Below are positions 23,980 through 32,940 of a stretch of DNA of 64,000 bases, piece after piece. Below the pieces are notes generated by a model. The model saw only the letters and a program-made list of their open reading frames with translations. It ran no database searches and had not been told where the DNA came from. A program made the translations under genes and the position numbers. Numbering within the stretch: position 1 is the first letter of the stretch; each line of letters begins with the position of its first letter. Source of the DNA: Saprospiraceae bacterium (GTDB lineage Bacteria > Bacteroidota > Bacteroidia > Chitinophagales > Saprospiraceae). The DNA is taken from contig JABDJE010000215.1 in NCBI GenBank assembly GCA_013002625.1, positions 35,236-99,235 of the forward strand, given 5' to 3'.

Positions 23980-26412
23980 ATGTATAGACAAAAAATAGAA
24001 AGCTGGTTTAGCTCAAAAGGCTGGTCCGTATTTCCATTTCAAAATGAAACATGGGATGCTTTTTTGGAAGGCGGTAGCGGAATTGTCAACGCCCCTACGG
24101 GAAGTGGCAAAACCTACGCACTATTCGGTGGAGCTCTTCTGTCATATTTGGAAAATAAACCTTCTCCCGGTCCGAAGGGTCCACTGTTTATATGGGTAAC
24201 GCCGATTAGAGCCCTGGCAAAAGAAATTAAGATTTCAGTAGAAAGAATCTTCGAGGCCCTTGATTTGGATTGGGAGGTCGCTATCCGAAGCGGGGACACT
24301 TCTTCAAGCGCAAGAAAAAAACAATTTGCAAAACCACCCCAGGTTTTAATTACTACACCAGAATCATTACACGTTATTCTGGCCTCTAAAAACTATCCTA
24401 AGTTCTACAAAAACATGCACGCTGTCATCATCGATGAGTGGCATGAGCTTATGGGCTCAAAAAGGGGTGTGCAAACCCAATTGGCCATTTCAAGAATAAA
24501 AGCCCTATCTCCTTCCTTATTGATTTGGGGTATTTCTGCAACGATTGGAAATCTTGAAGAAGCAGTCGATGTGCTCCTGGGTGACTTTGAAGTAAAGCAC
24601 AGAAAACTGATCAGATCAAGTTTTGAAAAACAGACAGAAGTCATTTCAATCTTTCCTGATAATGTTGAAAAATATTCCTGGGCAGGGCATTTGGGATTAA
24701 AGTTGGCCGACAAACTTCTTCCAATAATTGAAGCTTCTAAAACGACTATTATTTTCACAAACACCAGGGCCCAAAGTGAGATCTGGTACCAACGACTCCT
24801 GGAACTGGCCCCTGAACTTGCAGGACTTATGGCCATGCATCATGGCTCGATCAGTCGAGACTTGCGAGAGTGGGTAGAGGATGCGTTATATGACGGAAAA
24901 TTAAAAGCTGTCGTGTCAACCTCAAGCCTTGACCTAGGTGTTGACTTTCGGCCTGTTGAAACGATTATTCAAGTTGGAAGTCCCAAAAGTGTTGCGCGGT
25001 TTATGCAGCGCGCCGGCAGGAGCGGACATTCTCCTGGTGCATTGAGCAGGATATATTTCCTCCCTACGCACAGCCTTGAACTTGTAGAATCTGCCGCGCT
25101 CAGGACTGCAATTAAAAACAAGAACATAGAGTCACGTATTCCCTACATACGATCGTGGGATGTATTGATACAGTATCTCATGACACTTGCTGTATCCGAA
25201 GGCTTTGACGCTGATGTAATTTATAAAGAGGTGAAGCAGACTCATTGTTACAGAAGCATGACCAAAGATGAATGGCATGAAATATTAAACTTCCTTCTTT
25301 ACGGGTCAAGGTCACTTGAGGCATACGATGAGTACCAAAAGGTCTATCTGGAGGATGGGATATACAGGATTACAGATCGGCGTATTGCTCAACGTCATCG
25401 GTTAAGTATAGGGACCATATCGAGTGAAGCCATGCTTCTGGTAAAGTATTTTCGCGGTGGGCGTATCGGCTCAGTGGAAGAATGGTTTGCCAGTCACCTG
25501 AATCCTGGAGACAGCTTTTGGTTTGCAGGCCGACCTTTGGAATTGGTAATGATCAAAGACATGAATGTCCTGGTTCGGAAAAGTAAAAAAGTGAACAAAC
25601 GCATCCCCTCCTATTTGGGCGGGCGGGTACCATTAAGCTCTGAAATGTCCGAGGTCTTGCGGAACAAGTTATATGAATATGAGCAAAACAAAGATGGCCT
25701 TGACGAAGAACTCTCTCGCCTTGCACCCATTCTTGAAATGCAGAAATATGGAAGTGTTTTACCCAATAAAGATGAATTTCTGGTAGAATACTTTCAGACC
25801 AAAGAAGGATACCATCTTGTCATGTTTCCATTTGAGGGACGATACGTACACGAAGGGATGGCAGCATTGATAGCACAAAGAATTTCAAAGGAAATACCAA
25901 TAAGCTTTTCAATTGCCATGAACGATTATGGCTTCGAATTACTCTCAGATAAACGTATCGATGTCAATCGGGTGATTACACAAGATTTATTTGATCCCGC
26001 CGGGCTTGCCATAGATATTCAGTCGAGCATCAACGCGACTGAGTTAGCGCGTCGTCGATTCCGCGATATCGCACGCATCAGTGGAATGATATTTCAAGGA
26101 TTCCCGGGTAAGATGAAAAAGGATCGGCACCTTCAAGCATCTTCATCCTTACTGTTCAATGTGTTTCAGGACTATGAACCCGATAATCTCCTATATCTAC
26201 AAACCTATGAAGAGGTGATGACCTTTCAGTTGGAAGAAGCCAGAACCAAGACAGCCTTAAACAGAATTTTAAACCAACGCATCAGAATCGTTTATCCACA
26301 AAATCCTTCTCCGCTGGCATTTCCCATTATCGTAGATCGCCTACGCGAAAAAATGTCAAGTGAAAAACTGTCAGACCGCATTGCGAAAATGACAGTTTCC
26401 TTTACGAAGTAA
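23980..26412 (+). CDS. Lhr-like DEXH helicase (ligase-associated DNA damage response type)
   Basis: 810 residues. RecA-like helicase domain 1 carries APTGSGKT (38-45) and the DEWH box (151-154); domain 2 carries STSSLDLGVDFRPVETIIQVGSP and QRAGRSGHSPG (motif VI); a winged-helix and a large DUF4433-like C-terminal part follow, as in Lhr-core proteins. The length is that of the short, ligase-associated branch rather than of full-length Lhr (about 1500). It should unwind RNA-DNA hybrids or damaged DNA. The PdeM-type endonuclease of the same system is 2.8 kb away, separated by two opposite-strand genes; the ligase and exonuclease are not in the window. Confidence 0.9.
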   Translation: MYRQKIESWFSSKGWSVFPFQNETWDAFLEGGSGIVNAPTGSGKTYALFGGALLSYLENKPSPGPKGPLFIWVTPIRALAKEIKISVERIFEALDLDWEVAIRSGDTSSSARKKQFAKPPQVLITTPESLHVILASKNYPKFYKNMHAVIIDEWHELMGSKRGVQTQLAISRIKALSPSLLIWGISATIGNLEEAVDVLLGDFEVKHRKLIRSSFEKQTEVISIFPDNVEKYSWAGHLGLKLADKLLPIIEASKTTIIFTNTRAQSEIWYQRLLELAPELAGLMAMHHGSISRDLREWVEDALYDGKLKAVVSTSSLDLGVDFRPVETIIQVGSPKSVARFMQRAGRSGHSPGALSRIYFLPTHSLELVESAALRTAIKNKNIESRIPYIRSWDVLIQYLMTLAVSEGFDADVIYKEVKQTHCYRSMTKDEWHEILNFLLYGSRSLEAYDEYQKVYLEDGIYRITDRRIAQRHRLSIGTISSEAMLLVKYFRGGRIGSVEEWFASHLNPGDSFWFAGRPLELVMIKDMNVLVRKSKKVNKRIPSYLGGRVPLSSEMSEVLRNKLYEYEQNKDGLDEELSRLAPILEMQKYGSVLPNKDEFLVEYFQTKEGYHLVMFPFEGRYVHEGMAALIAQRISKEIPISFSIAMNDYGFELLSDKRIDVNRVITQDLFDPAGLAIDIQSSINATELARRRFRDIARISGMIFQGFPGKMKKDRHLQASSSLLFNVFQDYEPDNLLYLQTYEEVMTFQLEEARTKTALNRILNQRIRIVYPQNPSPLAFPIIVDRLREKMSSEKLSDRIAKMTVSFTK

Positions 26413-28359
26413 TTACTGCTTGATCAGTTTCTCAATAATAAACTGTCCATGTTCGTTTTCAATACGTAAGAAATATACGCCTGCTTGAATATCGCTTATG
26501 TCATTGGCATCATTAAATCTGATTGTCTTAATGCGTTGTCCAATCAGGTTTACAAGTTCTGCTTTTAAGCCCTGTCCCTTTTCCGTCTCAACAAATAAGT
26601 CTGCCATAATTGGATTCGGATAGATGTTAATTGAAATGCCTTCAAGGTCTCTAACGGCAGAGTCAATTTCGCCCACACAACTGCAGTCTTCGTTGATCAT
26701 ATCATTGGTTGTCATTGGGTCATTATCATCGCAAGGTGCCCCTATTTGGTCCTGATCGTCACAAAACTTTTCATAATCGCCTTCCCATGGAAGGAGCGGG
26801 TTGTTTTTGAAGTTATAACCCTCTCCCTGATAAACAGAGTAGAACGCTCCATTTAGTTCAATCAAAGTATCCCGATCATTAAATCCAATACCACAAGGGT
26901 CGAGAGATTTCAAGCTTGGATAGCATCCGGATAAATTATTATCGCTGAGATATAAAAATTCAATGTTGCTGCTATTTAATAAGGATGAAGGGATTTCTCC
27001 TGAAAATTGATTCTGATAAAGTACAACACTATTTAATCGTTGATAATCTCCCCAAGCATCCGGAATAGGTCCAGATAACTCATTATAAGATAAAAACAGG
27101 TTTCGCATTCGCTCCGGATTGCCAATCGGCATAGGAAGTTCACCGGTTAGATTATTGAAAGAAAGATTCAAGGTGCTTAAGAAATCCATATTTACAAAAG
27201 TCTCTGGAATCTGCCCAAAGAGTTGATTGGCCTCAATGTTGAGAAAAAAGAGAAAAGGCATATTTCCCATTTCAGGAGGAATATTGCCTCCAATGTTATT
27301 TGCTCCAAGATTGAGTAGAAATAAATTTAACGCACCGATTGTAGGCGGAATGGTGCCTTCAATGTTATTATTAAATAAACTTAAGAAACCCAAAGACTGC
27401 AATTGATTAATTTGATCTGGAATCTGCCCTGACAAATTGTTATTGCTGAACTCCAGATTTGTAATATCAGGAAAAAGAAAAAGAATGTCTTCGATGTCTC
27501 CTTCAAGATTATTGTCGTTCATGGTTAATCTAATCACATTTCCGTCATCATCACACGTTACGCCTTCCCAAAAGCATGGACTGCAATTTCTGATGCCCTC
27601 CATCCATTCCTTCCATCCATCGTTTCGGTTCCAGTTATCACCATTCGTTCGATTATAGAAGGTTTCAAATGCTGCTATCTGCGGGTGAGAATAGCTCACT
27701 TCAATTGACTGAATAGCCATATTACCCATATCATCGCTCACGATTACAGAATACATCCCTTCTTCATTTATGGTAATGGTTTTCGTTGTCTCCCCTGTTG
27801 ACCATTGATATGTGTAGCTGGTTGTTCCTCCATTGTCATTCCCTGAAAGATCAGGAATGGTGCGGCCGTCCGAAGGCGTGAGTATGGTCGTGCCAAAATC
27901 ACCATAGGTGCTGCTGAAAGTGATCATGTAGCTATTGTTTTCAAATGTAAATGCATCAAACATCCAGGTGTCTCCGTAATTGTCTGTTCCATTCAGGGGT
28001 GTAATCATGTTATCTACAAGACTGAAGTTTAAGGATCCTGACGGTGGATCAATTGAAAAACAGGCTCCCCATACGCCAAAGCTGAAATCTGTGAACGCTA
28101 AGGTCCCGTCCAGCTTTTCATACACGACTACCGTTCCTGAAAGCGTATCAGTGGGCATGTTACAAGAGTAATTGTAGGTGACATAATTATATTCGCCCAA
28201 AATCTCACCCGATTCTCCTTGTCCTCCGGTGATATTAGCTGTCAAGCTGTCCAGGATGTCACAGCCATTCTGAATCCAGTCAATGTTAATATTAAAGGTT
28301 TGTGCATTGGTTTGGGCAATAAATAGCAAGCCCATAATGAAAGTTGTCAATAATCGCAT
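26413..28359 (-). CDS. Secreted leucine-rich-repeat protein with T9SS sorting domain
   Basis: 648 residues. A signal peptide (about 1-19) is followed by a beta-rich region with an Ig-like YTYQWSTGETTKTITI stretch (about 180-200), then about eight plant-like LRRs (LxxLxLxxNxLxGxIPxxxxxLxxL; about 265-480), and a C-terminal T9SS sorting domain from about 570 (ISINIYPNPIMADLFVET). LRRs mediate protein binding, for example adhesion or recognition of hosts and prey. The stop codon directly abuts the convergent helicase stop. It lies 13 bp below yebC on the same strand and may be read through from it. Confidence 0.87.
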   Translation of the reverse strand: MRLLTTFIMGLLFIAQTNAQTFNINIDWIQNGCDILDSLTANITGGQGESGEILGEYNYVTYNYSCNMPTDTLSGTVVVYEKLDGTLAFTDFSFGVWGACFSIDPPSGSLNFSLVDNMITPLNGTDNYGDTWMFDAFTFENNSYMITFSSTYGDFGTTILTPSDGRTIPDLSGNDNGGTTSYTYQWSTGETTKTITINEEGMYSVIVSDDMGNMAIQSIEVSYSHPQIAAFETFYNRTNGDNWNRNDGWKEWMEGIRNCSPCFWEGVTCDDDGNVIRLTMNDNNLEGDIEDILFLFPDITNLEFSNNNLSGQIPDQINQLQSLGFLSLFNNNIEGTIPPTIGALNLFLLNLGANNIGGNIPPEMGNMPFLFFLNIEANQLFGQIPETFVNMDFLSTLNLSFNNLTGELPMPIGNPERMRNLFLSYNELSGPIPDAWGDYQRLNSVVLYQNQFSGEIPSSLLNSSNIEFLYLSDNNLSGCYPSLKSLDPCGIGFNDRDTLIELNGAFYSVYQGEGYNFKNNPLLPWEGDYEKFCDDQDQIGAPCDDNDPMTTNDMINEDCSCVGEIDSAVRDLEGISINIYPNPIMADLFVETEKGQGLKAELVNLIGQRIKTIRFNDANDISDIQAGVYFLRIENEHGQFIIEKLIKQ

Positions 28360-28372
28360 GTATATTTTTTGT

Positions 28373-29095
28373 TTAAGACAAGTTATGAAAAACGTTGGTC
28401 ACATCGTCATCCTGTTCCAATAAATCGATCAAAGCCAGAACTTCATCTACTTGCTCATCAGAAAGTTCTTTGGTTATTGTAGGTATGCGCTCCAATTCAG
28501 ATTTTTCTACTTTAATTTCGTTCTTTTCCAGGGCATCCTGTAAGGATCCAAAATCTTCAAAAGCAGAATATAACTTATAGAATTCTTTTTCTTCGACGGT
28601 ATCTTTTTCAATTTCCTCCAGTCCATAATCTATCATCTCCAATTCGAGAGATTCCACGTCTTCAACATCTTCAACAAGGACATAGAATACGCCTTTACGG
28701 TCGAACATAAAGTCATTCATCCCTTGAGTGCCCAGTGAACCGCCTTTTTTACGGAAATAAGACCTTACATTTGCAACGGTTCTTTGGTTATTGTCTGTGG
28801 CGGCTTCAACCACTATGGCAACACCGTGGGGTGCCATGCCTTCAAAGACCACTTCATCATAGTTACTCGTATCCTTGTCTGCGCCTTTCTTTATAGCATT
28901 TTCGATCTTATCCTTAGGCATTTGGACTGCCTTTGCATTTTGAATTGCACGTCGGAGAAGAATGTTCGTGTCCGGATCTGAGCCACCTTGCTTCACAGCG
29001 ATCGTTATATGACGGCTCGCTTTGCTGAATTGCTTGGCCATTTTATCCCAGCGTGCAAATTTTGTAGCTTTTCTATATTCAAATGCTCGTCCCAA
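28373..29095 (-). CDS. yebC: YebC/PmpR family protein
   Basis: 240 residues in full-length YebC order: MGRAFEYRKATKFARWDKMAKQFSK at the start, IAVKQGGSDPDTNILLRRAIQNAKAVQMPKDKIENAIKKG in the centre and the acidic C-terminal domains. YebC-type proteins are transcriptional regulators in some bacteria, while recent work links the family (with YeeI/TACO1) to relief of ribosome stalling at proline stretches, so a translation role is equally possible. The gene precedes the LRR protein gene by 13 bp, an unusual pairing. Confidence 0.94.
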   Translation of the reverse strand: MGRAFEYRKATKFARWDKMAKQFSKASRHITIAVKQGGSDPDTNILLRRAIQNAKAVQMPKDKIENAIKKGADKDTSNYDEVVFEGMAPHGVAIVVEAATDNNQRTVANVRSYFRKKGGSLGTQGMNDFMFDRKGVFYVLVEDVEDVESLELEMIDYGLEEIEKDTVEEKEFYKLYSAFEDFGSLQDALEKNEIKVEKSELERIPTITKELSDEQVDEVLALIDLLEQDDDVTNVFHNLS

Positions 29096-29188
29096 TTGTC
29101 AATTTTTTGAGTCGCTAAAATAATTAACTCTTTACTTTCGCACAATCACAAAGAAAGTTTTATTAAGGACAATATCTTAGCATTCAAT

Positions 29189-29833
29189 TTGAATACAGTT
29201 GTACACCATATAAATAATCATCGGTTTTTATTGCTTCCTGAAAAAGCAATAATCTGGGAAAATAAAAAGACCCTCCTTGTTGCTGATCTTCATCTGGGGA
29301 AAATTACACACTTCCGAAAGGCGGGCATTGCTGTCCCGGCAGCTGCAAAGCAAGAGAACTTGTCTCGTTTGTCGGACATTTTACTGAATTATAGAATTGA
29401 CAGAGTCATTATCCTGGGTGACCTGTTTCATAGTCATTACAATGCGACATGGTTGGACTTCAAGCAGTTTATTGCGCAATTCATTGAAATTCAATTCATC
29501 CTTGTCATGGGGAATCACGACATACTTGAAGCCAAGCAATATCAAGCCCCAAATCTTGAAATCGTTCCTGAGGGACTAATGGAATCAGAATTTATATTAA
29601 CCCACCACCCATACCTCCACGAAAAGGCGTACAATTTATGTGGTCATATTCATCCGGCAATCAGATTGCGAGGAGCCAGCAAGCAAAGCATCACCTTACC
29701 GTGTTTTATCTTTTCTAAGTCCCAGGCGATCTTGCCTTCCTTTGGCACATTTACGGGCTCTGCGCGTATCGAACCGAAAAAAGATGATGTTGTTTATGCA
29801 ATTACGGATCAGGAGGTTATCAAGGTTCTATAA
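29189..29833 (+). CDS. pdeM: Ligase-associated DNA damage response endonuclease PdeM
   Basis: 214 residues of the calcineurin-like phosphoesterase fold with all metal motifs: ADLHLGK (32-38), LGDLFHSH (76-83), MGNHD (107-111), THHP and CGHIHP. PdeM proteins act with an Lhr-like helicase, a DNA ligase and an exonuclease in DNA repair, and the helicase gene is at 23980-26412. The start is TTG at 29189; no ATG is available before the first motif. It runs toward the ECF sigma gene at 29876, 42 bp later, but a shared transcript is only possible, not shown. Confidence 0.9.
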   Translation: MNTVVHHINNHRFLLLPEKAIIWENKKTLLVADLHLGKITHFRKAGIAVPAAAKQENLSRLSDILLNYRIDRVIILGDLFHSHYNATWLDFKQFIAQFIEIQFILVMGNHDILEAKQYQAPNLEIVPEGLMESEFILTHHPYLHEKAYNLCGHIHPAIRLRGASKQSITLPCFIFSKSQAILPSFGTFTGSARIEPKKDDVVYAITDQEVIKVL

Positions 29834-29875
29834 AGATTAATTTCCGTAAGTTTGTCCCTCTAGCAATAGCAACTT

Positions 29876-30493
29876 GTGGCCGAAAATCATAACATATTTG
29901 AGAAAGAGCTTCTCCCGCACATCGATGCATTGAAGACATTTGCCTTTCACCTTACTTACGATGAAGATGATGCCAATGATTTGGTACAAGAGACCTATAT
30001 GAAGGCCCATCGATTCATCGATAAGTATATTCAAGGAACTAATGCTAAAGCCTGGTTGTTTAAAATCTTGAAAAACGCTTACATCAACCAATACCGTAAG
30101 CGGAGCAAGCAACCAACAAGAGTTGATTTCGAAGATATTGTCAACTATCACGATAGTGATGACTCAACGATGCAAGGTTATTTGGACCTTCGCGAAGAGT
30201 TGTTTGACAGTATGATGGGAGATGAAGTGACAATCGCTATCAACGCACTTCCAATAGATTTTAGAACCGTAGTCTTGCTATGTGATGTTGAAGGATTTAC
30301 CTATGAAGAGATTTCAAAGATTATTGATGTCCCGATAGGTACTGTGCGTTCAAGGCTTTTCAGGGCACGAAACATGCTTAAGGAAAAGCTAAAGAACTAT
30401 GCACAAAAGCTGGGCTACAAAGATATGAGAGGAGAAAATAAGACAGGAAAGAAGCCATCAGACGATGGAGACGCTGCTGACGAAGAAGCGTAA
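29876..30493 (+). CDS. ECF RNA polymerase sigma factor
   Basis: 205 residues: sigma-70 region 2 (FAFHLTYDEDDANDLVQETYMKAHRFIDKY..., about 19-90, with the core-binding DANDLVQETY) and region 4 (about 128-185, INALPIDFRTVVLLCDVEGFTYEEISKIIDVPIGTVRSRLFRARNMLK). The start is GTG. It belongs to the extracytoplasmic-function class and is followed by a small gene that may encode its antagonist. It should direct RNA polymerase to a small regulon in response to envelope or other stress; the signal is unknown. Confidence 0.92.
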   Translation: MAENHNIFEKELLPHIDALKTFAFHLTYDEDDANDLVQETYMKAHRFIDKYIQGTNAKAWLFKILKNAYINQYRKRSKQPTRVDFEDIVNYHDSDDSTMQGYLDLREELFDSMMGDEVTIAINALPIDFRTVVLLCDVEGFTYEEISKIIDVPIGTVRSRLFRARNMLKEKLKNYAQKLGYKDMRGENKTGKKPSDDGDAADEEA

Positions 30494-30590
30494 ATTAATA
30501 TTGATTCTAAGTAATCTAATTTTTATAATTGTATATAAATAGTACGGTTTTTGAACTTCTTTTAATCTCGGAAATGTAAATCTTATTAAA

Positions 30591-30827
30591 ATGGGTAATC
30601 TTCACAATGTTCACGACATTAGAAATCAGATCAATCTATATTTCGATAATGCGCTTGGCGAAAATGAAAAACAAGAACTCCTGACCAAAGTAGATAATGA
30701 TCCGAGATGTTGTAAGATTTTCAACAAAGAAAAACACTTCCGCGAATTCATCAAGAACAATGTTACCCGCTCTTCCGTTTCTTCAGATCTCATCCAATCC
30801 ATTAAGGACCGTATCCGAATAATTTAG
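30591..30827 (+). CDS. Small anti-sigma-like protein
   Basis: 78 residues, soluble, 97 bp after the ECF sigma gene. The pattern of two short helices with a Cys-Cys pair in the middle (DPRCCKIFNKEKHFREFI) recalls the truncated zinc-finger anti-sigma domains that follow many Bacteroidota ECF genes; the full HxxxCxxC motif is not present. It has no membrane segment. The role as anti-sigma is inferred from position and pattern. Confidence 0.7.
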   Translation: MGNLHNVHDIRNQINLYFDNALGENEKQELLTKVDNDPRCCKIFNKEKHFREFIKNNVTRSSVSSDLIQSIKDRIRII

Positions 30828-30889
30828 ATTACATTTCATACCTTCGTCGCTCAATTTTATACCAGATACTGGTGTAATACAATTCTGTT

Positions 30890-31951
30890 ATGCTAGAGAA
30901 ATTAGAATCTATATATAATCACTTTCTTGTCATTGAAGAAAAGTTATCCGATCCTGAAATCGTGTCGGATATGAAAAAATATTCTTCGCTCCACAAAGAA
31001 TACAAGCAACTTCAAGTCATTGTTGATGCCTATAAAAAGTACAAAAACATCCTCGACAATTTAGCCACTGCGAAAGAAATGCTCGGTGATGCAGATCCTG
31101 ACATGCAGTCCATGGCACAAGAGGAAATCAACACGCTTACGCCTGAAAAAGAAGCACTCGAGGAAGACATTAAATATCTGCTTATTCCGAAGGATCCAGA
31201 TGATCAACTCGACGTAGTATTTGAAATCAGATCCGGTGCAGGAGGCGATGAAGCCAGCATCTTTGCCGGCGATCTTTACAAAATGTATACAAAGTTCTTT
31301 GAGTCTCACGGCTGGCGCCATGAGGTGGTCTCCATAAGCGAAGGTACTGTTGGGGGCTATAATAAAATTGTGTTGGAAGTCTTCGGAGAAGAAGTCTATG
31401 GTAAACTAAAGTTTGAGTCCGGCGCACACAGAGTCCAGCGTGTCCCAAAGACTGAATCCCAGGGTCGGGTGCACACTTCTGCTGCTACAGTCGTGGTTAT
31501 GCCAAAATTCGAAGAGGAAGACATCGATATAAAGAAGGACGACCTTCGGGTAGATACTTTCAGAGCAAGTGGTGCAGGGGGACAACATGTCAATAAAACA
31601 GAATCAGGTGTACGTTTTACGCATATCCCAACTGGAATTGTGTCAGAAAGTACAGACTCGCGATCTCAACACAAAAACCGTGAAATCGCGCTCACCAAGT
31701 TATATCAGAAAATAAAAGAAGCACAAAAGCTTAAAACGTATTCAGAACAAAAGGCGCAACGCAAATCCCTTGTGGGTTCCGGGGACAGGTCCGATAAAAT
31801 ACGCACATATAATTACCCACAAAATCGTGTAACCGATCATCGAATCAATCTAACGCTTTACAATCTTGATAAGATAATGGGTGGCCTCATTGACGAGATC
31901 ATCGAAAAACTTCAAATGGCTGAAAATGCGGATAAGATGGTGGAGGAGTAG
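30890..31951 (+). CDS. prfA: Peptide chain release factor 1
   Basis: 353 residues, normal for RF1. The codon-recognition tripeptide is PKT in RVPKTESQGRVHTS (PxT type, as in RF1, not SPF as in RF2), and GAGGQHVNKTESGVR carries GGQ at residues 230-232, where peptidyl-tRNA hydrolysis occurs. It releases proteins at UAA and UAG. Twelve bases after the stop lies a 42-nt palindrome shared with the convergent outer-membrane gene. Confidence 0.96.
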   Translation: MLEKLESIYNHFLVIEEKLSDPEIVSDMKKYSSLHKEYKQLQVIVDAYKKYKNILDNLATAKEMLGDADPDMQSMAQEEINTLTPEKEALEEDIKYLLIPKDPDDQLDVVFEIRSGAGGDEASIFAGDLYKMYTKFFESHGWRHEVVSISEGTVGGYNKIVLEVFGEEVYGKLKFESGAHRVQRVPKTESQGRVHTSAATVVVMPKFEEEDIDIKKDDLRVDTFRASGAGGQHVNKTESGVRFTHIPTGIVSESTDSRSQHKNREIALTKLYQKIKEAQKLKTYSEQKAQRKSLVGSGDRSDKIRTYNYPQNRVTDHRINLTLYNLDKIMGGLIDEIIEKLQMAENADKMVEE

Positions 31952-31962
31952 CCTAGGATTGT

Positions 31963-32004
31963 GATTAATTTAGGTTTAAGTTTCAAACTTAAACCAAATT
32001 AATC
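31963..32004. terminator. Near-perfect 42-nt palindrome between convergent genes
   Basis: GATTAATTT (31963-31971), a bulged A, GGTTTAAGTTT (31973-31983), one C, then AAACTTAAACC and AAATTAATC: 20 base pairs with a single bulge and a one-base centre. It fills the gap between prfA and the outer-membrane gene on the other strand. The stem is AT-rich and lacks a T tract, so it could be a bidirectional terminator, a 3' processing signal or a protein site. Confidence 0.65.
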
Positions 32005-32008
32005 GATG

Positions 32009-32869
32009 CTAAAACCTAAACCCAAACGACACATTCACACTAAAAGAGCGATCCGAATCATCACGGAAAATAAACCGTTCAAGCTCATCCAATTCTGTCA
32101 GACTATAATCCATTTCATTATTCGTGATATCGGTAAGCCCATATTCCACTCTTGCGCCCAGATAGAAGCCCGGATTGATAAAATAATTTCCGCCAAGGAT
32201 CAGATGGGAATCAATTCCATTATATCTGTTGCCCGTCTTTTCATCCGCTTCAAAATTATAGTAACCCCCTACAATTTTTGGTAAGGATACCCTGTCTCCA
32301 TCAACAATGATTGATATACGATCTTGAATTATGGTATTGTATTCGCCAGCAACATCCGAATTATAGCGATGATCATAGGATTGGATATAGAAAATATCAT
32401 CCTCCCTTGAAGCACTTGTAAAGTCAAGTTTACCCCGGCCCGAAGGCCCAATTAAAAAGTCAACGGACAATCCACCAAATAATTCAATCTTTTTGTGAAC
32501 CCGTATCTGGGCTGTCACAGGAATGGAAAAATAAGAATTGGCTAAATCCATACCCAAGTCAACTGTTCCATATTCGACGAACCTGTCAATAGTAAGCGAC
32601 CGTATGATGTTATAGTTGTTCTCTCTGTAAAAAGTGTGCTTTGCTCCACGTTGCGTGTACAATAACTCACCTCGTATGCCAAATACGTCATTGAACTCAT
32701 AGGTGTAATTTATTCCAAAATGGAACCCACTGCCAATGCCGTAGTCTTCGCCCTCTTCTAATTCACCAAAAAACGTGGAGTAATTAAGTCCCGCTCTAAC
32801 GCCTACCCTATGTTGAGCGGAAAGCGATACAGTGGTTAAAAGGAAGAAAAAAATGATTAGTTTTTTCAT
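32009..32869 (-). CDS. Outer-membrane beta-barrel protein (PorT-like family)
   Basis: About 286 residues from the ATG at 32869: a signal peptide MKKLIIFFFLLTTVSLSAQ (1-19), then a series of amphipathic strands with the VGVRAGLNYSTF / YGIGSGFHFGINYTYEF / FGIRGELLYTQRGAKHTF repeats seen in OMP_b-brl and PorT-type proteins, ending SFSVNVSFGFRF, an aromatic C-terminus. The frame continues upstream to 32947 without a signal-like start. Predicted 8-10-stranded barrel in the outer membrane; ligand unknown. Its promoter must lie in the 72-bp gap with the divergent trmB. Confidence 0.85.
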   Translation of the reverse strand: MKKLIIFFFLLTTVSLSAQHRVGVRAGLNYSTFFGELEEGEDYGIGSGFHFGINYTYEFNDVFGIRGELLYTQRGAKHTFYRENNYNIIRSLTIDRFVEYGTVDLGMDLANSYFSIPVTAQIRVHKKIELFGGLSVDFLIGPSGRGKLDFTSASREDDIFYIQSYDHRYNSDVAGEYNTIIQDRISIIVDGDRVSLPKIVGGYYNFEADEKTGNRYNGIDSHLILGGNYFINPGFYLGARVEYGLTDITNNEMDYSLTELDELERFIFRDDSDRSFSVNVSFGFRF

Positions 32870-32897
32870 TTTTAAAATTAAGCCTCGAAAATAGAGA

Positions 32898-32905
32898 TAT
32901 TTTTG
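32898..32905 (+). promoter_or_regulatory. -7 element of trmB
   Basis: TATTTTTG followed by C fits TAnnTTTG, 36 bp before the trmB ATG. No TTG is seen at the -33 position. Confidence 0.5.
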
Positions 32906-32940
32906 CACTCGTATTCTAACGCTAAAGGTGACAATATTAG

